IMG/VR virus record: IMGVR_UViG_3300025151_000213
Coordinates: 1 to 28,459 of that record
Origin: a virus
Direction: 5' to 3' (one strand)
DNA length: 28,459 nucleotides
Shown here: positions 1-6,201 of the stretch, piece by piece
Position numbering within the stretch: position 1 is the stretch's first letter
Layout of the letters: each line of letters begins with the position of its first letter
Notes under the pieces: generated by a model
What the model was told of the DNA's origin: nothing
The model's database searches: none
The model's input: the letters and a program-made list of their open reading frames with translations, nothing else
Program-made: the position numbers and the translations under genes

Positions 1-2
1 AT

Positions 3-116
3 GTTGGCGACATACTGGATTTAGCTCGTAACCCCGAACAACATTGGTCGTTTGAGGAATCTATGGGAAGAAGGGCAAGACAAAATGCAAAGAATCGTAT
101 TTTGGGCAAACAATAG
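3..116 (+). CDS. 3' end of an unknown gene
   Basis: An open frame enters from the left edge and ends at TAG 114-116, giving the last 37 residues of a protein. The tail is rich in Arg, Lys, Asn and Gln and ends in ILGKQ. The frame has no stop back to the window edge, and the next gene follows closely, as elsewhere in this compact genome. The fragment is too short for any family assignment. It could also be a chance open frame, because only 114 bases are visible. Confidence 0.5.
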   Translation, partial: VGDILDLARNPEQHWSFEESMGRRARQNAKNRILGKQ

Positions 117-154
117 TGAAATGTTAAAGTCAATTGTCCTTCGTATATCATCCA

Positions 155-610
155 ATGGGTAATCTCGGAGAGTCGTTTGACACCGCTTGGAATCTGGTTA
201 AGGAAGAACCAGATGAATCAACAGATGCTTGGGATGATGTTCATTATAGAGGTAAAGATAATTGTGATAGCTGTGGTTCATACAGGGATCCCAATAGCGA
301 TTATTGCAGGGAATGTTTTGACGGAGCTACGCCAAGAAATAGAGAAAATCCACATCTTCTTGATGGAAAATTAGATGATGTTATGTTATCATCAAGTGAT
401 GCTTACTCATTATGGGATGAAGGCTACGAACCTAACTATGACTTAGTGATACAATCCGCAATAGAGCTTCTTGAGAACATGGGCTACAAAGTTACCCCAC
501 CCAATAATGAAGGGATGGGAGATAATTCAGAATTAGAAAACGACCATGATTTACTACGGCTTTTAATTTCACAACAAAAGTATGAAGAGGAACAGGATAA
601 TCTTGACTAA
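155..610 (+). CDS. Tagged small acidic zinc-ribbon protein 1
   Basis: This is a 151-aa acidic protein of unknown function. It opens with the shared peptide ESFDTAWNLVKEE (about residues 6-18), the first of seven consecutive genes carrying this tag. A zinc-ribbon-like pair CDSC...CREC follows in the first third (CxxC, 12 residues, CxxC). The C-terminal half is acidic and helical with no recognised domain. ATG 155 is chosen because it puts the tag near the N terminus as in the sister genes; a TTG at 134 in the same frame is possible and neither has a strong ribosome binding site. It sits 21 bases ahead of the next tagged gene. The Cys pairs suggest a structural zinc site; a role in the virion or in host takeover is open. 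Confidence 0.8.
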   Translation: MGNLGESFDTAWNLVKEEPDESTDAWDDVHYRGKDNCDSCGSYRDPNSDYCRECFDGATPRNRENPHLLDGKLDDVMLSSSDAYSLWDEGYEPNYDLVIQSAIELLENMGYKVTPPNNEGMGDNSELENDHDLLRLLISQQKYEEEQDNLD

Positions 611-631
611 CAAGGAAATGAGGCGAAAAGA

Positions 632-1234
632 ATGAGTAGTTTTGAAGATGCGTGGAAATTAGTCAAGGAAGATGACGATGATTGCGAGTGCATAACCACC
701 GATATGAGTGGCAATTGCACCCATTGTCTAAGAACACCTGAAGAACAGGCCAAAAGGGATGGGAGAGCTTTGCGATACGAAGATTCTAAAGAATACAAAA
801 AGGACATGAAGAAGGCGATGACTGATGAAGAAATGGTCTATGTGAAGATGCCCAAGTCTATGCTTCCAGTGATAGAGATGCTAACTCAAAACCCAGAAAT
901 GTGGTTGCACACAGGTACAGACATAGGGGGCGATTTCGCAGGTCTTTCAAGAAACAGGCCAAGCGAAAAAGAGCTTTTTCATGACGATTGGGAAATGCAA
1001 GACGATGAAAGAGCATCCCTTAGTAGCATGGATCAATACTCAGATGATTTCCCTTATGATTTGAATTACAGATTGGGATATGACCGAATCGGTGAAGGAA
1101 ATTACGGTGAAAGCGGATTTAGCTATGACCATGACCGACACGGACAAAGAGGAAGGGTTGAAAGAATGAATATGCTTGCATTATTACAAAGATTGGCCGA
1201 AGGCGAATATGAAGATATGAGGAATATATTTTGA
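632..1234 (+). CDS. Tagged acidic protein 2
   Basis: This is a 200-aa protein of unknown function beginning MSSFEDAWKLVKEDDDD, so the shared tag occupies residues 3-12. Right after it comes a Cys group (CEC then CTHC) that could bind a metal, then an Arg/Lys/Glu helical part and a C-terminal half rich in Asp, Tyr and Gly. ATG 632 is preceded by GAGGCG at 619-624, a purine-rich stretch that recurs in front of several genes here. It lies 21 bases after the previous stop and 10 bases before the next tagged gene, so the group is probably one operon. The body resembles neither neighbour, only the tag is shared. Confidence 0.82.
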   Translation: MSSFEDAWKLVKEDDDDCECITTDMSGNCTHCLRTPEEQAKRDGRALRYEDSKEYKKDMKKAMTDEEMVYVKMPKSMLPVIEMLTQNPEMWLHTGTDIGGDFAGLSRNRPSEKELFHDDWEMQDDERASLSSMDQYSDDFPYDLNYRLGYDRIGEGNYGESGFSYDHDRHGQRGRVERMNMLALLQRLAEGEYEDMRNIF

Positions 1235-1244
1235 GGCGATTAAG

Positions 1245-1712
1245 ATGAGTAGTTTTGAGAAGGCATGGTCTGTAGCTAAGAATGAGAGATTCGGAGAGAA
1301 GTTTAACGAAAAGCTGCGAAGGATGAAGGAAGGTGCAAGAGGCGTTCCAGAGAAGTTTAGCGACTTAAGATCCACGACACCAGAAAGAGATAACTTTGAT
1401 GTTATGGCTGAGATACTTGGAACGGATTCGGATGGAGTCGTAGATGAGTATGAAAGGCTCAAGGATATGTTTGACCATGAACCGCCTTCACATTCAGCCC
1501 CCAATGCTCTTGGTTCAAAGGGTCTGATTGATAGAGCAAGAAAAGCTGGAAAAGGCCCTGTAAAGAAATCAGAAGAAGCCATGTTCGTAGATGATGTAAG
1601 AGAGTTAGTCATGCAAGGCTATGAAGTCATGGATGCTGTAAGGCAGGTATCACGCATTCTCGGACTCAATGGTTCTAAATTGATGCGAGCTTATGTGGAG
1701 GCGTACCGATGA
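1245..1712 (+). CDS. Tagged helical protein 3
   Basis: This is a 155-aa protein starting MSSFEKAWSVAKNERF, with the shared tag at residues 3-12. Unlike most of the tagged group it has no Cys pair and is not strongly acidic; it is Lys/Arg rich and looks largely helical. The C-terminal 50 residues (VDDVRELVMQGYEVMDAVRQ...) look like a helix-turn-helix or helical bundle, with a pattern like small regulatory or nucleic-acid-binding helices, but no family is recognised. GAGGCG lies about 10 bases ahead of ATG 1245. The stop overlaps the next ATG by 4 bases, implying translational coupling. Confidence 0.82.
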   Translation: MSSFEKAWSVAKNERFGEKFNEKLRRMKEGARGVPEKFSDLRSTTPERDNFDVMAEILGTDSDGVVDEYERLKDMFDHEPPSHSAPNALGSKGLIDRARKAGKGPVKKSEEAMFVDDVRELVMQGYEVMDAVRQVSRILGLNGSKLMRAYVEAYR

Positions 1713-1924
1713 CCGCATTTGACAAGGCATGGAAAATTGCCAAAGAGGAAACAGCGAAATGCACCCAATGTGACAAAGAAATCACAGAAGGTTTTCTTGA
1801 TCAATCGGCAGGTTGGTTTTGTTCAGAAAAATGTTTGAACAAATATAGCCCCGGATTCATTGATTCACAAGAACATAAGGATGCCTTTGAGAGTGGAGAT
1901 ACGGTTTGGACTACAGTAGAGTGA
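1709..1924 (+). CDS. Tagged zinc-ribbon protein 4
   Basis: This is a 71-aa protein: the tag MTAFDKAWKIAKEET is followed directly by a Cys4 ribbon, CTQC, then about 20 residues, then CSEKC. The spacing is like TRASH/MYM-type or other treble-clef zinc sites, where an aromatic WFC often precedes the third Cys as here. It is the shortest clear case of the architecture tag plus zinc knuckle, and so the best model for the group. GGAGGCG at 1697-1703 precedes ATG 1709, whose first base lies inside the previous gene (ATGA overlap). Function is unknown; a protein-protein adaptor or nucleic-acid contact would fit. Confidence 0.85.
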   Translation: MTAFDKAWKIAKEETAKCTQCDKEITEGFLDQSAGWFCSEKCLNKYSPGFIDSQEHKDAFESGDTVWTTVE

Positions 1925-1929
1925 TTAAG

Positions 1930-2433
1930 GTGGCTAAAGATTCTTTTGAAAAAGCATGGGATGTTGTGAAAGCACGGCCAATTCCCCCTAATGTGGAAGC
2001 ATGGTTGAATGATTATTTTTCACACGAAGATTCAGATGACCAAATGTTCTTCGCTAACCCTAAAACGGGGCAAATTGGCGAGGACATACCATACTCTAAA
2101 TGGAGAGAATTAAATCCCGAAAGCGACATATCCGACCATTGGTATCGTTCTTATGCTTGCGATTGTAATATGAGTGGGGCAGATAAACGAGAGAACTTGG
2201 AAAGATTATTTTTGGATGCTTTAGCTGAAAATCCGAATGCCGATTTAGAAGAATTGTATAACGATTACATGAATGAAGCTCAATGGGAAGGCGGTGGTCA
2301 AGGTCGCTCAAAAAAATGGGCAAAGTCGGTGAGGGAAGCTACTGATGACGAACCCGCTTTCGGAAGATGTGGTCATTGTGGCGGGCAAGCTTCTTTAGAT
2401 CCAAAAACAGGACTTTGGGGGCAATTCTTTTGA
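1930..2433 (+). CDS. Tagged protein 5 with a terminal half zinc ribbon
   Basis: From GTG 1930 this encodes 167 aa starting MAKDSFEKAWDVVKARP, with the tag at residues 5-14. GTG 1921, which overlaps the previous stop, is an alternative; TTG 1906 is less likely. The middle is acidic with many Trp, Tyr and Asn and no recognised fold. The protein ends with CGHC and about a dozen further residues, so only one half of a CxxC...CxxC ribbon is present. The reading frame stops exactly where the next tagged gene begins (TTG 2430 overlaps TGA 2431-2433). That suggests either a truncated ribbon or a site where a new tagged gene was inserted or duplicated. Confidence 0.78.
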   Translation: MAKDSFEKAWDVVKARPIPPNVEAWLNDYFSHEDSDDQMFFANPKTGQIGEDIPYSKWRELNPESDISDHWYRSYACDCNMSGADKRENLERLFLDALAENPNADLEELYNDYMNEAQWEGGGQGRSKKWAKSVREATDDEPAFGRCGHCGGQASLDPKTGLWGQFF

Positions 2434-2582
2434 CGGTATTCGACAAGGCTTGGGGTGTCGTGAAAGCAGTATGCCCCGAATGTGGCGAGGATAGGCCACC
2501 TTACGATTATTCGCATGGGCAAAAGATGTGCGACTTTTGTTATGAGAGCGATTACCATCAAGGTACGAGGGATGTAAAATGA
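2430..2582 (+). CDS. Tagged mini zinc-ribbon protein 6
   Basis: This is a 50-aa protein read from TTG 2430: MTVFDKAWGVVKAVCPECG, then a second pair CDFC about 17 residues on. It is nothing but the tag plus a classical Cys4 zinc ribbon. TTG is supported because it puts the tag at residue 2-11 as in the sisters, because it overlaps the previous stop in the coupling style of this genome, and because GGGGG lies at 2417-2421. No ATG lies in frame between 2367 and the tag. A 17-base stretch coding the tag core is identical to the next gene, so these two copies probably duplicated recently. Confidence 0.78.
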   Translation: MTVFDKAWGVVKAVCPECGEDRPPYDYSHGQKMCDFCYESDYHQGTRDVK

Positions 2583-2603
2583 CCGCATTCGACAAGGCTT
2601 GGG
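2438..2603 (+). repeat. 17-base identity between two tag-coding segments
   Basis: ATTCGACAAGGCTTGGG occurs at 2438-2454 and again at 2587-2603. Both copies encode F-D-K-A-W in the tags of adjacent genes. Other tag copies use different codons for the same residues (TTT/TTC, GAA/GAC, GCA/GCG/GCT), so this identity points to recent duplication or gene conversion rather than constraint on the DNA. Confidence 0.85.
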
Positions 2604-3163
2604 AAGTAGTCAAATTAGACGCATATGAAATGGCAGTAGCCGAAAGGTTTAGTGATCCCCGTGACTTTATGACTGATGAACGCATGAGAGCCAAACTCAT
2701 GGGAATGCCATTTGAAAAGGTGCGTTCAGGGGCTAATCATCCAATGGGCGATCTTGACTATCGTTATTTGGATAAACCAAGTCAGTTAGAACATATGGCA
2801 GATGATGAACTTAAAGCGATTTATGATCAGATGGTGCGGTTAAAACTGATGGGTGATTCTGAAGGCACACCTATGCAAATCGTTAGCCCAAATGATCACT
2901 ATGCCGATTTGCCTGAAGGCACACCTATGTACCCTTGCGCAGTCGAGGTGTGCGATGAACTTATACCGTATGAAGGGAATGCTGTGTGTGATAGGTGCAG
3001 CGAAATAGCCGGAAATCATGGGCCGGGTGCATCTAAATCAAGTCCTGAACACGATGAACGAATCTGTGATTATGGCGATTGCATGAAACCAGCTGTGGGT
3101 GTTAGTGGTGGGGAAGGATCAGCGAGCTGGCTTTGCGATGAACATTGGGATGAGTGGTTCTAA
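2579..3163 (+). CDS. Tagged protein 7 with two zinc sites
   Basis: This is a 194-aa protein beginning MTAFDKAWEVVKLDAYE, tag at residues 3-12. Residues 20-95 are helical and charged. Two Cys groups close the protein: a C-x4-C...CDRC ribbon around residues 120-140 and a C-x4-C...CDEH motif in the last 35 residues, the latter like the Cys3His sites common in phage proteins. An in-frame 17-base direct repeat (2859-2875 and 2913-2929) gives a repeated EGTPM peptide before the first zinc site. ATG 2579 overlaps the previous stop and follows GAGGG. It is the last gene of the seven-gene tag array. Confidence 0.83.
   Translation: MTAFDKAWEVVKLDAYEMAVAERFSDPRDFMTDERMRAKLMGMPFEKVRSGANHPMGDLDYRYLDKPSQLEHMADDELKAIYDQMVRLKLMGDSEGTPMQIVSPNDHYADLPEGTPMYPCAVEVCDELIPYEGNAVCDRCSEIAGNHGPGASKSSPEHDERICDYGDCMKPAVGVSGGEGSASWLCDEHWDEWF
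2859..2929 (+). repeat. In-frame 17-base direct repeat
   Basis: CTGAAGGCACACCTATG is present at 2859-2875 and 2913-2929. The 54-base period keeps the frame, giving EGTPM twice, 18 residues apart, in tagged protein 7. It looks like a small internal duplication. Confidence 0.85.
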
Positions 3164-3226
3164 GTCCTATCAATAGCGTTGTTCGGATTGAAAAGGAACA
3201 TATACGCATAGGGGTGCGTCATTGTC

Positions 3227-3364
3227 ATGGCTGACAGCTCCGAGCCGGATATGTTAGTCGAATTGTTGGCATTTACGATAGTGCTACCATTAACCATGAT
3301 ACTGTGGCCTATGTTCAAGATTATTGATTTTACCGTAGCTCTAACCAGAAAGTTAGGGTTTTAG
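3227..3364 (+). CDS. Small single-pass membrane protein
   Basis: This 45-aa frame runs from ATG 3227 to TAG 3362-3364. It starts with an acidic head (MADSSEPDM), then one hydrophobic stretch at about residues 10-35 (LVELLAFTIVLPLTMILWPM), then a short basic tail ending TRKLGF. That layout predicts one membrane helix with the acidic N terminus on the outer side and the positive C terminus in the cytoplasm. GGGGTG at 3211-3216 lies 10 bases before the start. It stands in the main intergenic gap. Its small size leaves some doubt, but composition and hydrophobicity are those of a real gene. Role unknown; a holin-like or membrane-remodelling role is only a guess. Confidence 0.6.
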   Translation: MADSSEPDMLVELLAFTIVLPLTMILWPMFKIIDFTVALTRKLGF

Positions 3365-3369
3365 TTAGG

Positions 3370-3457
3370 TGCGAGAGGAAGCAAAGAAAGAATGTATGAA
3401 TTGCAGCCATACTTTTAGGGGAGTCAAGAACGATAGACGAGTCAGCTTCCTCTCGCA
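3370..3457 (+). ncRNA. Candidate structured RNA closed by a perfect 13-bp stem
   Basis: TGCGAGAGGAAGC (3370-3382) and GCTTCCTCTCGCA (3445-3457) are exact reverse complements with a 62-nt loop. Inside the loop GTATG and CATAC (about 3393-3411) can form a second hairpin. A T-rich stretch (AATTTTATT) follows the stem. The element lies between two genes in the only sizeable gap of the window. It is not a tRNA: there is no T-arm, and the stem is continuous for 13 pairs. It could be a small RNA, a leader structure for the downstream gene, a terminator, or a DNA site such as a packaging or replication signal. Confidence 0.5.
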
Positions 3458-3529
3458 ATTTTATTACTACTACAATTCATTATGAATAATGCGGTAATCT
3501 TTTGATGAATGGTAATACACATTGTTAGC
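3458..3529 (+). promoter_or_regulatory. Possible promoter/operator region before the GP88-like gene
   Basis: This non-coding, AT-rich stretch has a TATA-like TTTTATTA at 3459-3466 and a 13-base palindrome ATTCAT-T-ATGAAT at 3475-3487. The spacing to the gene start is compatible with an archaeal TATA box plus an operator, but no BRE was clearly seen. It follows the 13-bp stem, so a new transcript may begin here. Confidence 0.3.
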
Positions 3530-5278
3530 ATGAGTGGTAGCGTTAGCCCTTTTGAAGAGGGTTGGTCTATCACTAAGGAATCCGATGAAAAACCGGATAG
3601 GTTTGATTTTAATGCAGAATACGATCCTACTGGATTAGTCCCAGAGGGCTATGCAGAAAAGCATCCAAACGAGTATTGGGAAGAAGCTCACGGCAAAGGT
3701 TCTAATCCCCGTGATTGGGAAGAAATGTCAGAAGAAGAAAGAGATGCGTATGATGAAAGGTACTTCTCTAACCCCATGCCTTATCCTCGACCTTTGGGTT
3801 TGCTACCACATTCCGAGATAAACAGATACCGTGATTTGTTGGATGAGTTTAGAACGCAGTTTTCAAGGTTTGAGCATAATCCCAATCTTTCTGAAGATGA
3901 ACGCATGGAATTAGCTGTGTCGCTGTTTGACCCTGCAAACGAAGCTGCGAATCTTAGTGAGGACTTTGCTGAGGCGATAGCCAATGAAATAACATACAGA
4001 TCTCAAGAGCAGACTGTTGATCACATGAGAAGGGGCGATTTACATTCAGGGGGTTGGAAAAATGACGGCACACCTTTCAAGCCAAGAGGCGATTCAAAAC
4101 ACCTGCCTTTCTCCCAACAATTCCAAGATATTCATACAGGCGAACCGATGACCATTCGCTCTTTGCTACTGAAAGCTCTTGGCGATCCCGATGAAATGCT
4201 ACATTGGAGTGAAAGGTTTGGTGGTAAAGCCCCTTACAGTAAAAACGATAGAAGTGTTTTCAATTGGGTAGGTTCGAATAAGGATAAATTAAATCAATAT
4301 CTTGATGAAAATAGAGTAGATTGGATAACAGACGAACCTCAACCAATAGCTCCATTAAGCGACCTTACTGATTTGACGGGCAAAAAACAGAAGCTGTTAG
4401 CTGAGGATTTGATTGGTGGTGGCTTTTCATTTACATCAAAGATGCCCGGAGGGTCGTTGGCCTTCCCAGCTCATACTTGTGATGTAGGAATGAGATTAGC
4501 TGGAATAAAAACGGCAGGTTGCCATGCTTGTTATGCAACAAAAGGCAGGTATCCATTGAATAACAAACAAATCCAAATGTATGATAATCTTCACGCTTTA
4601 ACCAGAAATGATCCAAGATATGCCTCAGCATTATCTGATAGAATAAAGGCGCAAATGATGTTTGAAGGAGAACCTTATTGGAGATGGATGGATAGTGGCG
4701 ATTTACAAAGAGGCAAAGGAGAAACAAAAAAGAACTTTGGAGCTAAGCATTTTGCCCAATTGATAGACATAGCAAGAAATCTTCCTCAAGGTAAGTTTTG
4801 GCTACCTACTCGTCAAATGGGGGGTGTCAAACAAGTTATGGATGAAAGAGGAATTGATGCCCTGCCTGATAATCTAAAGACTCGATTATCTGTTCCTTTC
4901 ATCGGTCAAGCTTCAGATAATGAAGTAAATCGAATATTCGGTCTGTCGAATGTTACAAGTCTGTTAGATGAGCTGAAAGAAATGAGGAACATAGATGTGA
5001 GCGAGATTTCTTCTATTGATCCTTCAAGTAAGATATGCCCTGCTTCGGCATTAGGCGGTAGCTGTGATGATTATGATTGTAGAGATTGTTGGGAACATGA
5101 AGGCCCTATTAGCTACAATCTTCATACTCCTCTGGGTGGTAAAAACCGCCCAATAGAATTACTGCAAACCAAACCCGGTATGCCCGCTATGGAGTTAGAT
5201 TACGGAGAAGATTATCGGCCATTCGCAAGAACCGTAGATGATGGTTTGGATATTCGTCAATTCATGCGTAAAACATGA
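3530..5278 (+). CDS. Tagged GP88-like cysteine-rich protein
   Basis: From ATG 3530 this encodes 582 aa. Residues about 7-16 (PFEEGWSITK) are a variant of the shared tag. The next 270 residues are acidic and unrecognised. The C-terminal half resembles the phage 'gene product 88' family: SKMPGGSLAFPAHTC, then a GCHACYATKGRY block, a DSGDL block and a FWLPTRQ block. Visible Cys residues are C317, C331, C334 and then C503, C512, C517, C520, suggesting one or two metal or iron-sulphur sites; the family's reaction is not established to my knowledge. ATG 3530 fits the tag position; ATG 3509 is an alternative. Fusion of the tag to a probable enzyme-like domain sets this gene apart from the small zinc proteins upstream. 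Confidence 0.75.
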   Translation: MSGSVSPFEEGWSITKESDEKPDRFDFNAEYDPTGLVPEGYAEKHPNEYWEEAHGKGSNPRDWEEMSEEERDAYDERYFSNPMPYPRPLGLLPHSEINRYRDLLDEFRTQFSRFEHNPNLSEDERMELAVSLFDPANEAANLSEDFAEAIANEITYRSQEQTVDHMRRGDLHSGGWKNDGTPFKPRGDSKHLPFSQQFQDIHTGEPMTIRSLLLKALGDPDEMLHWSERFGGKAPYSKNDRSVFNWVGSNKDKLNQYLDENRVDWITDEPQPIAPLSDLTDLTGKKQKLLAEDLIGGGFSFTSKMPGGSLAFPAHTCDVGMRLAGIKTAGCHACYATKGRYPLNNKQIQMYDNLHALTRNDPRYASALSDRIKAQMMFEGEPYWRWMDSGDLQRGKGETKKNFGAKHFAQLIDIARNLPQGKFWLPTRQMGGVKQVMDERGIDALPDNLKTRLSVPFIGQASDNEVNRIFGLSNVTSLLDELKEMRNIDVSEISSIDPSSKICPASALGGSCDDYDCRDCWEHEGPISYNLHTPLGGKNRPIELLQTKPGMPAMELDYGEDYRPFARTVDDGLDIRQFMRKT

Positions 5279-5336
5279 TAGTAATCCTGTCATCTATAAC
5301 AACGCTCATAAGGCTCTCATATTACAGACCGATACG

Positions 5337-5486
5337 ATGAGCCAGCACGTTTCGGTAGTGATGTGGGAAGAATTGTTCCGCAGAATGGAGAAAGAAAGGG
5401 GTCGAGAATCCAAATCATCGTATGTGAATCATGCGTTGCAGCACTACTTTAGGCTCATAGACGAGCAAAAGGAAGGAAGAAAATGA
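5337..5486 (+). CDS. Ribbon-helix-helix DNA-binding protein
   Basis: This is a 49-aa protein: a short strand (HVSVVMWEELFRRM), a turn (KERGRESKSSYV), and a second helix (NHALQHYFRLIDEQ). The pattern strand, helix with hydrophobics at i/i+3/i+4, small Ser before the second helix and a final basic tail is that of CopG/Arc-type ribbon-helix-helix repressors, which bind operators as dimers. ATG 5337 lies 58 bases after the GP88-like gene; the frame stays open upstream into that gene but only this start gives the compact fold. Its stop overlaps the next ATG. It may regulate this operon, possibly through a palindrome such as that at 3475-3487. Confidence 0.62.
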   Translation: MSQHVSVVMWEELFRRMEKERGRESKSSYVNHALQHYFRLIDEQKEGRK

Positions 5487-5950
5487 ATGGATCATCACAA
5501 ATACCAATGTGGCAACCACCAGCGGAATCAACAGGGAATAGGGTTGATGTTAATCTAATAGCTATGCTTCTATGGCAATCGCTTCTTACAGGCGTTGCGG
5601 TAGGCATATCTCACAAGAATTGGTATCTACCAGAAGCAACACCAGCTGAAATGGGATTACAATACGGACTAATCGCATTCGGCTTCTTATGCACATCTAT
5701 GGTGTTATTCCAAGTCGGTGGAATAAGAGATAGCATGGCTATGAGAGCTGAGTTTTCAAAAGAAGCGAGTTATGATAAGTGGTTTAGGAATCAAATGCAA
5801 ATGACGAACAGGCGTATGCAAAAACAACAATATTACCAAGAGCTACAGGGGCAGATGGCCTCAATGCAAGCTCAGGCGCAGGGGAGAGAGTTATTTGGAC
5901 TCCCTAATACATCTGCTTCGGATGAGGATGACGGGAAGTCCAACAATTGA
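5483..5950 (+). CDS. Two-helix membrane protein with a Met/Gln-rich cytoplasmic tail
   Basis: This is a 155-aa protein. After a polar start there are two likely membrane helices, at about residues 25-43 (LIAMLLWQSLLTGVAVGI) and 60-78 (YGLIAFGFLCTSMVLFQV). The C-terminal half is a charged and Gln/Met-rich helix (about 90-135, QMTNRRMQKQQYYQELQGQM) likely to form a coiled coil, ending in an acidic tail. It starts the cluster of small membrane proteins around the GTPase gene. GGAAGGAAG precedes the ATG, which overlaps the previous stop by 4 bases. No family was recognised; a scaffold that gathers partners at the membrane would fit. Confidence 0.78.
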   Translation: MNGSSQIPMWQPPAESTGNRVDVNLIAMLLWQSLLTGVAVGISHKNWYLPEATPAEMGLQYGLIAFGFLCTSMVLFQVGGIRDSMAMRAEFSKEASYDKWFRNQMQMTNRRMQKQQYYQELQGQMASMQAQAQGRELFGLPNTSASDEDDGKSNN

Positions 5951-5966
5951 AGCAGGTGGGAAGTAA

Positions 5967-6188
5967 ATGTGGCCTTTTTCAACAAGACAAGAAAGACAAG
6001 CAGCGGAAATGGCTCAGATCCTTGCGGAGAACTCCTACGAAAGAAAGATGGAGAGAATGGCGGGTTGGGTTCGCACCGTTGTAGCGTTGGTATTGGGAAT
6101 CGGTGGTACTTTCGCTACGTTAATCATATTAGACGAATTGGGAACTTCGCCAGTCGGCCTGTGGGAGTATTTGAAAGACCAACTCTAA
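5967..6188 (+). CDS. Small single-pass membrane protein
   Basis: This is a 73-aa protein. Residues 1-33 form a charged amphipathic helix (RQERQAAEMAQILAENSYER), then one membrane helix at about 36-57 (VVALVLGIGGTFATLIIL) and a short acidic tail. GCAGGTGGG lies 6-14 bases before ATG 5967. An overlapping frame from 5969 is longer by a few residues but has no such pattern. The gene lies between the two-helix membrane protein and the GTPase, 13 bases from the latter, so a shared membrane function is likely though not shown. Confidence 0.75.
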   Translation: MWPFSTRQERQAAEMAQILAENSYERKMERMAGWVRTVVALVLGIGGTFATLIILDELGTSPVGLWEYLKDQL

Positions 6189-6201
6189 GTGGGTTGGTCG
6201 C

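Noticed and set aside
121-162. Start of a gene at ATG 121
   Set aside because: The frame stops after 13 codons at TAA 160-162; the tagged frame begins in another phase.
3370-3457. tRNA with a GCGAGAG/CTCTCGC acceptor stem
   Set aside because: The stem continues for 13 unbroken pairs, there is no T-arm of five pairs with a GTTC loop, and no anticodon arm in the right place.
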